From Abelmoschus esculentus (Eukaryota; Streptophyta; Magnoliopsida; Malvales; Malvaceae), in the NCBI GenBank assembly GCA_035048815.1, contig JAUCBN010000046.1, forward strand, positions 9,588,999-9,652,998: DNA of 64,000 nt, given 5' to 3'. Positions 14,271 through 25,956 of this stretch are shown piece by piece. The notes beneath the pieces were generated by a model. That model was not told where the DNA came from. It searched no databases and saw only the letters and a program-made list of their open reading frames with translations. The position numbers and the translations under genes are program-made. The stretch's first letter is position 1; the number at the start of each line of letters is the position of its first letter.

Positions 14271-15806
14271 ACCGTCATAAACATGCCTTATGCATGACTC
14301 ACATACCTGGCATCCGTAGCCGCGTGCCATTACTTACCTCGGCATTTCTGAGCTATGAAAATGTACTAAACTAGCAAACAATTCATATCGTCAAATAAGT
14401 AATTTAACAGTAGCCTCATTCCCTTTTTACCGAATATAGATTAGTCCATTACATGAAAATATAATCAATTAAACAAGGATGGTTAGGACCCTAGGTCCTA
14501 ACCTAAGGTTTGCCACACTCACAGTTGATTTCGAGCTATTCAAGGGTTGTAGATCGCGATTCCTTTCCCTCTTTTCCTAGCTTGCTCGATCCTTTCCTCT
14601 TCTTCGATGTTCTCCTCTCTCGGATTCTCTAGCAAGGCATATTCATATAGCAATTCATTAGGACATATCCAAATTATTTTATTCAAACAATGACATGCTC
14701 AACAATAGTAAATATTCTCATTCATTCTCTAGGGACAGCTTTGCTATCCTTTCGTAATTTGATCATATCTTCTAGATCCCATATCCGAATCAAGCTTATT
14801 TTATCTCGTTAGAAAGCTAGGAAGACCCTCTATAAGGAAAACTTAACCTTATATTTTAATTATTATCCGATTAGTACCAGAATTCATTCGAATCAGACCT
14901 GTCCGAATTTCGGGACTGCTCGAACAGCCCTTACGGAAGAGCTTATAACTTCCTCTACAAAATTCCGATCGAGGTTCTATAAATTTTAACTTAAACTAGA
15001 CATATGGGAGTATTCTACTGCAAAATTTCAGCTCCTAACTCCTTCAAACGTGTCCTAGGGAATTTTCTCAAAAGTGCTACCCGAAATAGCATTTTCTAGA
15101 CAATTTCAGCTAATCCTTCATTTTATGGGTTTGAACCCAATCCAAACTTATTCTTATCAATTTTCCAGCATTTCTAACATGATATCAACACCTCAAAATA
15201 CAATTTACAGCAATCTACAAGATCAAATAATACATATTTGACATTTACAAAACCCCAAAATTTCAAGTTTTCCTAACTTAATGTTCATGCTTCAATAAAT
15301 AAACCCCAAGCAACATAATCCTTAAATTGAGTTTCTATCTACCCAATTAACTTAAAATCATCTTAAAATAATCAAAACCCAAAATTCAAAACCCTAAAAT
15401 TTTTGGTTTAGGGAAAGAAAAGCTTACCAAGCAAATCGAATATGATTTCCTAATAAATTTTCCCTTCCATGCAAAGAATTGAAGCTCTATTTCTCAAGCT
15501 CCCATGAACACTTTCTCTCTTCTTCTTTTTTTGTATTCACGTGAAGAATGGCGAGGAAGAAGAGAAAATTAGTTGGTTTTGTTTCTCATTAAATGGAGGT
15601 GAAATGACCGGTTTGCCCCTTTATGCCATAACTAGATTTAGTTTATTACTAGGGGTAGTTTAAGGAATTTTAACAATTACCATGCAATCTCTTAATTTCT
15701 CATACAATACAATTACGTCCCTCTTTTCTAACTCAATTAGCATATGATTCTTTATAATTTAATAATTATTCGATCCATTCTTTTAACCCGTTTTTATGGT
15801 GTTACA

Positions 15807-18800
15807 GTGCGTGTCTAAATTGTCTTTATAGTCAATCTGTTCGAATTTTAACCGAGTAAAAAGCAAAAAATTTGAGATTAATTTATATAATTAGATTCAA
15901 AATATCATAATTAACTATTTGAACTCATAAAATTTAAATTAATATCATTTTTCGATCTTTTTTTGGTTTAAAGCGTGCGTGTCTAAATGGGCTTTATAGT
16001 GAATCTGTTCGAATTTTAACCTAGTAAAAAGCAAAAAATTTGAGATTAATTTATATAATTAGATTCAAAAATTCATAATTAACTATTTGAACTCATAAAA
16101 TTTAAATTAATATCATTTTTTGATCTTTTTTTGGGTTTAAAGCGTGCGTGTCTAAATGGGCTTTGTAGTAAATCTGTTCGAATTTTATTCGAGTAAAAAG
16201 CTAAAAATTTGACATTAATTTTAACAATTAGATTCAAAAATCATTAATTAACTATTTGAACTCATAAAATTTGAATCAATATCATTTTTCGAACTTTTTT
16301 TGGGGTTTAAAGCGTGCGTGTCTAAATTGTCTTTATAGTGAATCTCTTCGAATTTTAACCGAGTAAAAAGCAAAAAATTTAAGATTAATTTATATAATTA
16401 GATTAAAAATTTCATAATTAACTATTTGAACTCATAAAATTTAAATTAATATCATTTTTCGATCTTTTTTTTTGGTTTAAAGCGTGCGTGTCTAAATGGG
16501 CTTTTATATTGAATCTATTCGAATTTTAATCGAGTAAAAAGCTAAAAATTTGAGATTAATTTTTATAATTAGTTTCAAAAATTCATAATTAACTATTTGA
16601 AGTCATAAAATATGATTTTTAATATCATTTTCAGATCTCTTTTTGGGTTTCAACCGTGTGTGGTCTAAATGTGCTTCATTGTGAATCTGTTCGAATTTTA
16701 ATCGAGTAAAAAGCTAAAAATTTGAGATTAATTTTTATAATTAGATTCAAAAATCTATAATTAACTATTTGAACTCATAAAATTTGATTAATATCATTTT
16801 TTGATCTCTTTTTTGGGTTTAAAGCGTGTGTGTCTAAATGGGCTTTATAGTGAATCTGTTCGAATTTTAACATAGTAGAAAGCAAAAATTTGAGATTAAT
16901 TTTTATAATTAGATTCAAAAATCCATAATTAACTATTTGAACTCATAAAATTTGATTTAGTATCATTTTTCGATCTTTTTGGGGGTTTAAAGCGTGTGTG
17001 TCTAAATGGGCTTTTTAGTGAATATGTTCGAATTTTAACCAAGTAAAAAGCTAAAAATTTGAGATTGATTTTTATAATTAGATTCAAAAATCCATAATTA
17101 ACTATTTGAACTAATAAAATTTGATTTAATATTATTTTTCGATCTTTTTTGGGTTTAAAGCGTGTGTGTCTAAATGGGCATTATAGTGAATCTGTTTGAA
17201 TTTTAACCGAGTAAAAAGCTTAAAATTTGAGATTAGTTTTTTAATTAGATTCAAAAATCCAATATTAACTATTTGGAATCATAAAACTTGATTTAATATC
17301 ATTTTTCGATTTTTTTTGGGTTTAAAGCGTGCGTGCCTAAATGGGCTTTGTAGTAAATCTGTTCGAATTTTATTCGAGTAAAAAGCTAAAAAATTGACAT
17401 TAATTTTAATAAGTAGATTTAAAAATCAATAATTAACTATTTGAACTCATAAAATTTGATTCAATATCATTTTTCGAACTTTTTTGGGGGTTTAAAGCGT
17501 GCGTGTCTAAATTGTCTTCATAGTGAATCTCTTCAAATTTTAACCGAGTAAAAAGCAAAAAAATTGAGATTAATTTATATAATTAGATTAAAAAATTCAT
17601 AATTAACTATTTGAACTCATAAAATTTAAATTAATATCATTTTTCGATCTTTTTTTTGGTTTAAAGCGTGCGTGTCTAAATGGGCTTTCATAGTGAATCT
17701 GTTCGAATTTTAATCGAGTAAAAAGCTAAAAATTTTACGTTAATTTTAATAATTAGATTCAAAAAATCCATAATTAACTATTTGAACTCATAAAATTAGA
17801 TTTAATATTATTTTTCAATCTTTTTTTGGGTTTAAAGCGTGTGTGTCTAAATTGGATTTATAGTGAATCTATTAGAATTTTAACCAAGTAAAAAGCTAAA
17901 AATTAGATATTAATTTTTATAATTAGATTCAAAAATCTATAATTAACAATTTGAATTCATAAAATTTGATTTAATATCATTTTTCGATCTTTTTTGGGTT
18001 GAAAGGGTGTTTGTCTAAATGGGTATTATAGTAAATCTGTTCAAATTTTAAACGAGTAAAAAGCTAAAAATTTGAGATTAATTTTTATAATTAGATTCAA
18101 AAATCCATAATTAACTATTTGAACTAATAAAAATTGATTTAATATTATTTTTCGATCTTTTTTGGGTTTAAAGCGTGTGTGTCTAAATGGACATTATAGT
18201 GAATCTGTTCGAATTTTAAACGAGTAAAAAGCTAAAAATTTGAAATTAATTTTTATAATTAGATTCAAAAATCCATAATTAACTATTTGAACTCATAAAA
18301 TTTTATTTAATATCATTTTTCGATCTCTTTTTTGTGTTTAAAGCGTGTGTGTCTAACTGAGCATTATAGTGAATCTGTTCGAATTTTAACAGAGTAAAAA
18401 ACTAAAAAATGACTTTAATTTTTATAATTAGATTCAAAAATCCATAATTAACTATTTGAACTCATAAAATTTGATTTAGTATCATTTTTCGATCTTTTTT
18501 GGGGTTTAAAGCGTGTGTGTCTAAATGGGCTTTTTAGTGAATCTGTTAGAATTTTAACCGAGTAAAAAGCTAAAAATTTGAGATTAATTTTTATAATTAG
18601 ATTCAAAAATCCATAATTAACTATTTGAACTAATAAAAATTGATTTAATATTATTTTTCGATCTTTTTTGGGTTTAAACCGTATGTGTCTAAATGGGCAT
18701 TATAGTGAATCTGTTCGAATTTTAACCGAGTAAAAAGCTACAAATTTGAGATTAATTGTTTAATTAGATTCAAAAATCCATAATTAACTATTTGCACTCA

Positions 18801-19804
18801 TAAAACTTGATTTAATATCATTTTTCGATTTTTTTTTGGTTTAAAGATTGTATGTCTAAATGGGCTTTATAGTGAATATGTTCGAATTTTATTCGAGTAA
18901 AAAGCTAAAAATTTGAGATTAATTTTTTAATTAGATTCAAAAATCTATAATTAACTATTTGAACTCATAAAATTTGATTTAATATTATTTTTCAATCTTT
19001 TTTTGGGTTTAAAGCGTATGTGTCTAAATGAGCATTATAGTGAATCTGTTCGAATTTTAACAGAGTAAAAAACTAAAAAATGACTTTAATTTTTATAATT
19101 AGATTCAAAAATCCATAATTAACTATTTGAACTCATAAAATTTGATTTAGTATCATTTTTCGATCTTTTTTGGGGTTTAAAGCGTGTGTGTCTAAATGGG
19201 CTTTTTAGTGAATCTGTTAGAATTTTAACCGAGTAAAAAGCTAAAAATTTGAGATTAATTTTTATAATTAGATTCAAAAATCCATAATTAACTATTTGAA
19301 CTAATAAAAGTTGATTTAATATTATTTTTCGATGTTTTTTGGGTTTAAAGCGTATGTGTCTAAATGGGCATTATAGTGAATCTGTTCGAATTTTAACTGA
19401 GTAAAAAGCTACAAATTTGAGATTAATTGTTTAATTAGATTCAAAAATCCATAATTAACTATTTGGACTCATAAAACTTGATTTAATATCATTTTTCGAT
19501 TTTTTTTTGGTTTAAAGATTGTATGTCTAAATGGGCTTTATAGTGAATATGTTCGAATTTTATTCGAGTAAAAAGCTAAAAATTTGAGATTAATTTTTTA
19601 ATTAGATTCAAAAATCTATAATTAACTATTTGAACTCATAAAATTTGATTTAATATTATTTTTCAATCTTTTTTTGGGTTTAAAGCGTATGTGTCTAAAT
19701 GAGCATTATAGTGAATCTGTTCGAATTTTAACAGAGTAAAAAACTAAAAAATGACTTTAATTTTTATAATTAGATTCAAAAATCCATAATTAACTATTTG
19801 AACT
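15807..19804 (+). repeat. Satellite block C (about 23-24 monomers)
   Basis: Same monomer and orientation as the other blocks. Some monomers carry the AAATTAATATCATTTTT variant (15900-16450 and 17600) or the ATTCATAATTAAC variant. The block ends in a 671-bp higher-order repeat and is cut at GAACT (19800-19804) by the outer retroelement. Confidence 0.95.
18358..19804 (+). repeat. 671-bp higher-order repeat (4 monomers), about 2.15 copies
   Basis: The diagnostic variant ACTAAAAAATGACTTTAAT occurs at 18401, 19072 and 19743, exactly 671 bp apart each time. Between these positions the order of four distinguishable monomers is repeated, with only a few substitutions (for example TTTGCACTC versus TTTGGACTC, and CGATCTTTT versus CGATGTTTT). 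The third copy is cut short at 19804 by the retroelement insertion. The same variant monomer recurs at 36590, again directly before a GAACT / TGTAATCACCC junction. Confidence 0.85.
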
Positions 19805-20623
19805 TGTAATCACCCATTTTTAACCGGAGAAATTAGAATATTTTTAATTTTTACAATTTAAATAAGGGCCTTTAATTTTGCACTACTTTACATTTTGTTG
19901 CGTATATATCGTTTATGTGTTTTATCGATAGGTCTATTATGTCTGTTTTTATGTGTTATTTATATTTGTTTTTGTTTTATTTATGTATGTTATTTATGTG
20001 TGATATTTATGCATGTGTTTGATTAATATATTTGTTGTGTATGTTATTATTATGCTAATGTTTTATTATTATTATTATAAATCTGGACAATGTTAAATAA
20101 AAAAAATAATCCATAAAAATTAAGTAATTATCATTTCAAATCCATATTAATTACAATACCCAAATCTAAGCCCAAGTGGTTTAAAAAAACCTAATCTAAT
20201 TGAACATTCATCCATCTCAGGTTACAACCGCCTAATCCTTGGCCATCCGATCCAAGAGGAAATCAACAGTTGAGATTAGCCCGTAGAAAGCCTCCTCACA
20301 TCACCACTCGTGCGTGCTCAGCATGAACGACCCTTCAGATGACGCGTAAGACCGACGCTTACCTTTTCAGATCAGATCCTTGATGACCTTTCGCCTGTCG
20401 ATGCCGCTAATCGGTTCTAGCCACCGTACGATTTTGCTAAAAGCCTGTAAAAGAAACAAAGAAATGTTAGATCAGGAACTAATATGGAAAAGAGCCACGA
20501 AATCAGGATAAAGTCCAGAAAAGGACCTCATTAAGCAAAGCCATTTCTGGCATTTTGAAGTGACCAAACAACATAATGAAATCTCCATAAAAAATCAGAA
20601 TCATGGCATGATTTCTAGGAAGA
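19805..20623. mobile_element. Outer LTR-type element, left part
   Basis: It starts TGTAATCACCCATTTTTAAC right after the satellite sequence GAACT. The matching GAACT flank is found at 56183-56187, after a CGCTACA end (see 54622-56182). This part is AT-rich with TTTATGT-rich runs at about 19900-20080, then a more balanced stretch at 20200-20460. It has no protein domain. The Ty3/gypsy element is inserted after GAAGA (20619-20623). Together with the right part, the outer element is about 2.4 kb, compatible with a solo LTR. The two parts have no overlapping sequence. Confidence 0.65.
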
Positions 20624-20875
20624 TGTTAGACTCTCTCTAACAGAAATAAGATTGGAGAAGAAAAGACGAAAATTGTGATTGATAATAGAAGAATGTTCAC
20701 ATCTTTTTTCATGTAAGTCTGCCTGCTTATTTAAACAAAGAAAATAGCTTAGTAGACGACAAAGTCTGTTAGAGTTGTTAACGTTTTTCGCTCCCTTGTA
20801 CTTCTGCGTACGACTTCATCCTTCCCTACATATCCGCCTGCTTTATTTGCAGCGTTGGGTGATGAGCACGTGACA
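20624..20875 (-). repeat. 3' LTR of the Ty3/gypsy element (252 bp)
   Basis: On the minus strand it starts TGTCACGTGCTCATC and ends GAGAGTCTAACA. The boundaries are fixed in three ways: the polypurine tract abuts the start, a second copy lies at 54366-54616, and GAAGA flanks the outer side. A G-box-like CACGTG lies at 20867-20872, in the first 10 bp of the LTR. A TATA-like TTTAAATAAG (minus strand) lies at 20726-20735. Against the copy at 54366 I count three substitutions and one T-run length difference. The last 41 codons of the pol frame lie in this LTR. Confidence 0.85.
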
Positions 20876-22505
20876 TTACCTTCCCCTTTTTTTGGAACCT
20901 TGTCCTTAAGGTTCGAATTTTGTGCTTCTTCTTGTGGAGTCGTGTGCGATAGCAAAGGCAGTGGTGTTATCTGCTCCCCTGGGTTACCGCGACATGCCTT
21001 GAGTTGCGACACATGAAACACGGGATGTATACGAGATGAGTCAGGTAGTTCCAACTTGTACGCCACCGGACCAATACGTTGTAACACTCGATATGGACCG
21101 AAAAATCGAGGACTTAACTTCTGATTCCGTTGCAGGCGTAAGGACAATTGACGATACGGCTGTAATTTTACAAATGCCCATGAACCTTCTTCGAATTCGA
21201 CCTCGCGTCTGTGTTAATCTGCCTGCGTCTTCATCGTTAGTTGTGCACGACTGAGATTGTATTTTAGATCCCTCAAAATTGCATCTCGTTCCCTCAATTC
21301 GTTTGGCACCTGATCATTACGAGTGCTACCTTCCAAGTAATTCACTATTGTTGGTGGATCCCTTCCATATAATGCCTTAAAGGGCGTCATGTTTATCGAA
21401 GCTTGGTAGGACGTATTATACCAATATTCAACCCATACTATAAATTTTTCCCACTGTTTCGGTTCTTGACCAGCCAAGCAGCGTAAGTACATCTCCAGCA
21501 ACGGTTGAGGGCTTCTGTTTGGCCATCAGTTTGGGGATGATATGCCGATCCCATACACAACTCCGTTTCTTGTAATCGAGCCATTTCTTGCCATAATGTA
21601 CTGACAAATATCCTGTCGCGATCGCTAACCATGGATCGGGGAATGCCGTGTAGTTTGATTACTCCTTGAATCATTACCTTAGCTACGTACTCGGCTGTAA
21701 AATGTCGCGGCAAAGCAAAGAAATGGCCGTACTTAGTTAAACGATCCACGACTACCAACACTACCTCCTTTCCATTTGAATTTGGTAACCCAGTAATGAA
21801 GTCGAGTGCAATATCCTCGAACACCTGATTTGGAATAGCCAATGGTTGTAATAATCCAGCTGGTGCTACACTTTCGCTCTTCATCCTTTGGCATGTCTGG
21901 CATTCATTGACAAATTGGCGTACATCACTTCGCATATTTTTCCAATAAAAGCTGGATGCAATCCTATGGAAAGTCCTCAATACTCCGAAATGACCCCCCA
22001 CTGTTGATTGATGGAATTCTCTTAACAACCGTGATCTCAAGGCAATCTCCAACGGTACTACAATCCTCCCTCGCCATAGCAACAACCCCTCTATTTCAGT
22101 GTATCCCTGAGGCTCGGTGATTGCCATGAACGTTGCCTGCACCTCCCTAGATAGTGCATCTGCGACAGAATTCAATCGACCTGGCCGATAACGAATTTCA
22201 AAGTCAAACCCAATTAACTTTGCAAGCCAGTGTTGTTGCTCAGGGGTTTGTATCGTTTGTTGTGTTAAAGTATGCAAGGATTGTTGATCAGTGATGATAA
22301 TAAATCGATGCCCCAGCAAGTATTGACGCCATTTTCGTACGGCTTGAGTGATTGCAAACATCTCGCGATGATAGGTTGATGCACCTTGCATCCGAGGGCT
22401 AAGTTTCTGGCTAAAGAACGCAATTGGTCTATTCTCCTGAGTTAAGACTGCCCCAATTCCTACCCCCAAAGCATCTGTTTCCACCATAAATGTTTTTTCA
22501 AAACA
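20749..22505 (-). pseudogene. pol: Ty3/gypsy pol, RNase H and integrase part (broken)
   Basis: The minus-strand frame resumes after the nested LTR at TFMVETDALGVGIGAVL, the RNase H start. The carboxylates of RNase H can be seen in VETDA, REMFAI, TDQQSL and ADALSR. The integrase zinc-finger histidines and cysteines (FHQSTVGGH, CQTC) follow, then the catalytic core with D in VVVDRLTKYGHF, D in VSDRDRIF and E in DGQTEALNR. The GPYRVLQRIGPVAYKLELP module is the GPY/F-type C-terminal region. Damage: a frameshift near 21490-21500 just after the catalytic glutamate, and a TAA at 21214-21216 after KTQAD, after which the same frame continues. The frame ends at 20749, inside the 3' LTR, with no recognisable chromodomain. 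Not functional. Confidence 0.9.
20876..20893 (-). other. Polypurine tract of the Ty3/gypsy element
   Basis: On the minus strand this reads AAAAAAAGGGGAAGGTAA and lies directly before the TGTCACG start of the 3' LTR. It is the expected site for plus-strand DNA priming in LTR-retrotransposon reverse transcription. It also falls inside the pol reading frame, where it encodes the KKGEGN region. Confidence 0.8.
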
Positions 22506-22510
22506 TGGTA

Positions 22511-25500
22511 TGTGACACCCCACCCCGGGCCGGTAGGAAAAGGGGCGTCACCGATCCTTGAGCACTCCGATAACCCGGCCCGAACAATGGTTTACCAACT
22601 TAACTTAACTCGAAAGTACTGATTTTAGGGGTAAATTAAAACTTTTTCCTATTACTAGGCCTTTAAACCACTTAGCAACTTATATTCATTACTAAACATT
22701 CCCGAAACCTATTGTTCATTCAATAGTTCGATAATTCATTTATCCAATCCATATAACAATATCAATAGTTCGTTCCATTCCATTCCATAACATGCAATCC
22801 ATTACCAATATACATACATATTAAACGTATCAAATATGTCATCATTCTTAAGTTATACAAATCTAAGCCCGAAGCTACCAAAATGTGGTTCACTATGTAC
22901 AAACCGTCTAAAGTGATCAAAATGCATGGTCTAACTAAACAAGACTAGCCACCACTAGGAGATACAAAAAGATCATACTTGGCTTGTGAAGCTTGCCGAT
23001 CCGAACGACGGAAATCCAGGACCGAGCTATTAATCGATCAACCTGAAATGTTTGGGAAGAGCGAAGGGAGCGGGGGTAAGTACATAAGGTACTTAGTGAG
23101 GTAACGGAAAATCAAACAATCCAAGACAATCCAAACATGTATCATATGCCATGTTAAGTTCACATATACCATAACATACCAAATTCAAGTACACATATAC
23201 CAAATTCAATCGAGCATATATCAGTCCAATAAGTTTACATATACCAAGTCAAGTACACATACCAATTCAATGTATAACAATTCAATTCAAGGTTCAACAT
23301 GTGACAATCCGATTACATGTATCAATTTAATGTTCACTATATGACAATCCAAATGCATGTAACAATCCAATGTTCGATATATGACAATCCGATAAGTAAT
23401 ATGCCAATTACAAGTGCATTTTCATAACAAGTAATCATGCTTGCATTTAACTAACAATTATAGTGCAATTTAAATTCAAGTTAATTAAATCATTACAACC
23501 ACCTTGGTATTTAGCTAGAAGATAATCGAATCTCCAACCAACTGTCGCCACAATATGCACCTATAGTGCTGGTCAAACCCTCCTACTGTCGCCAATGACC
23601 CAAAACGTACCCTCCGTCTATCGCCAATAAGGGCCAATTGCCCCGGACCGAAGTCCTACCCGATACAATGAGCTCTTAGATTCTAAGGCATGCCCTCCTA
23701 TCTAACTAACTAGCTACCAAGGTTGTCGATAATCAATTTAAGCATATCAATCCAATATTCAATATCATTTCAATAACACGGTCCTCATAGACCAAGCCTC
23801 TTAGGCCATTGTGCCTAGGCTCATAAGAATTCATTTCATGTCATTTCATATACATTACATTAAACATGCCAAGTACAAGCAAAATCAAAACTTTAATTAC
23901 ATGGAACAAATGCATGTACACGTACCTTGCATCCCAAGCTTAAGCATGCCATTCATACCTCGGCATATGCAATGCATGGGTATGAACAAACCAAAACAAA
24001 TACTTAACAAGCAATTCATATTCAATCAACATGCTAACAAATAACATGGCAACAAGCAAGTTCTCATAGCATTTCACTCTTCCCTTAAAGATTAGCCAAG
24101 TTTATATTAAGTCATGTTTCATACCGGTTTAATCATAAACAACAAAAATCAGAATTGGGTTAGGACCTAGTCCCAACCCCAAAGAAAGTCACACTCACAA
24201 ACAATCCAAGCAAAACTCCTAAGGATTATGGATGATTGGCCCCTTGCTCCTTCTTTTGGCAAGCTCTTGCCTCAGCTCCTCTTCACTATCAACCTCTTTA
24301 GAGACCTCTAATACACACAAAATCACATACACAATATCAAAATACATTCAATTCATACATTTCATAATTAACAATTCCAAAACAACCAAAACAGTGAGAT
24401 TAGTTCCCAGGACAGTTTGTGCAATGCTCACTAAACTATTTTTATCTTTTGATCCACATGTCCAAAATTTGCCCACTTTACTTCGTTTTAAAGCTAACGA
24501 AACCATCTTTTAAACCATATAAAGCTTGAATTTTTCCTACGAACCCATCAATACCAGTTTTCGATCAAAGACAAGGCAATGCTGTTTCGGGACAGTCTGG
24601 ATCAATCTTTTTGTTTCTCTTATATCTCCTAATTTACAAGGGCAAACAAGGTGAGATTTTTTTCTAATTAAAGTAGACTCATCCAAGTTCTAGACTGCTC
24701 ATTTACAGCCTTAAATTCCTTGTACATTAATCTAGGGAATTTTCCAAAGCTACTGTCCAGTACAGACCTATTCTGGACAGATTTCACCTACAATAATTTT
24801 AGCTCAAAATTCATCAACCTTATCACCAATTTAACTCATCCAACACTTGTAAACTTTAGTAGGCTCAATTTTTTAAGCACATTTTACCTATGCAACCATT
24901 TTTAATTATGCAATTCAACAAAGTTATCAGCTCATTTTATGAAGCCACCAAAATGTCACCTAATAGCTAGTCCAAAGCACTTTACCAATTCTAACACTTT
25001 CTTTCCTTCATCTTTTCAACCAAAACACCTACAATTTAATTTCCACACTCTTAAAACATTATCCTATGAACTCAACATTAAATTTCCAGATTCAACAATA
25101 ACAATTAAGTCCACCAATTTCTCAATTCTAGCAAAACAGTCCAAACAATACATTTAGTACTTAATTCACTACTAAACTTTCTCATGCTTCATTTTACTTC
25201 AAATCAGTCCACATAAGACCATTTTAAGCATCCTAACATCAAAATCCTTCATAAATTTAACCACAAAACAGTCCCTACAACTTTCAAATTCATGCAATTA
25301 AATCCTCAAGCTCAAAGTCTCAACCAATCACAACAATACCAATTTCCAGCAACCTCCATTTAAGTTCTAACTTAAAAATAAACTAACTAAAAGCAACATA
25401 CTAAATTTTCAGCCATGGAAACTAAACTAACAACCTTCAATTTCATTTTTAACTAAGTTTTCATGAAGTAAAATACATTACCTTGCTTATTGACCTTCCT

Positions 25501-25951
25501 AACTCAAGAATCTTGCTTTAAACCTTCAAAATCTCACTTAAAACCTCACATGCAAGCAAGAGAAAATTTTCTCTCCTAACACTCTTTCATGGCCGGCCAA
25601 AGAGAGGAAAATGGGTAAAGAAGATGAGTGAATAGTATTATTTTTCTCTCTCCCACTAACTTTTATTTCATCATTTTTTCCCTTTTTCTTATTTATTTAA
25701 TTCAAACAAAAATCCACCTAATTATGGGACAAGGTGGCTGGTCAAAGGAGGTCTTGACATGTGTCCATGGCCTCCAATTCCTTGAAAATTTACATGCAAT
25801 CTCTCTTTTCTTGAATTTTCACTTTTTGGTCCTTTCAATTTGGCCTCTAATTTTCAATTTCATTCAATTTAGTCCCTAATTTTAGGATTTTATTAGGCCC
25901 TAATTACATTAATTTAGTCCTTAACTCCTAGGCCAAGTTTAGGGTATTACA
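22511..25951 (-). mobile_element. Solo LTR, 3.4 kb, nested in pol, with 5-bp TSD
   Basis: It begins TGTGACACCCCACCCC and ends AGGGTATTACA, and is flanked by a perfect TGGTA duplication (22506-22510 and 25952-25956). The target lies in the pol frame between reverse transcriptase and RNase H. Without the insertion the two coding parts are in the expected order. No internal protein, polypurine tract or second LTR copy is seen, so it is read as a solo LTR. The TGTGACACCCC / TGTAATACCC ends fit plant Tekay/Del-type Ty3/gypsy LTRs (inference). Frames of 61-97 codons inside it have no protein-like features. It is the youngest layer of the nest, since it interrupts everything else. Confidence 0.88.
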
Positions 25952-25956
25952 TGGTA

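Larger units (their letters stand above)
11737..15806 (-). mobile_element. LTR-like insertion, 4.1 kb, right end typical, left end uncertain
   Basis: The right end is ...TATGGTGTTACA at 15806, a typical LTR terminus read from the minus strand as TGTAACACCATA. The left edge TGTAATTAGACCGG at 11737 could be the other terminus, but the flanks do not duplicate (TAACT on the left, GTGCG on the right). The left satellite also runs past the phase at which the right satellite resumes. The insertion is therefore either a solo LTR followed by local satellite rearrangement or a left-truncated element. No protein domains are present. It contains a cluster of GGTATCGATACC-like palindromes and two blocks of about 25-bp tandem repeats, listed separately. 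Confidence 0.7.

Noticed and set aside
20624..20642. TGTTAGACTCTCTCTAACA read as a tiny hairpin terminator or a fused LTR-LTR junction
   Set aside because: It is explained as the 3' end of the LTR, which by chance carries a 7-bp inverted repeat. A circle junction would have the opposite order (CA followed by TG).
21036..21254. Plus-strand frames over the integrase and gag regions (21036-21254, 28173-28466)
   Set aside because: They are antisense shadows of the clearly recognisable minus-strand gag-pol.
23811..25879. Frames of 61-93 codons in the nested solo LTR
   Set aside because: Low-complexity composition, no domain and no codon structure. LTRs of this type do not code for protein.
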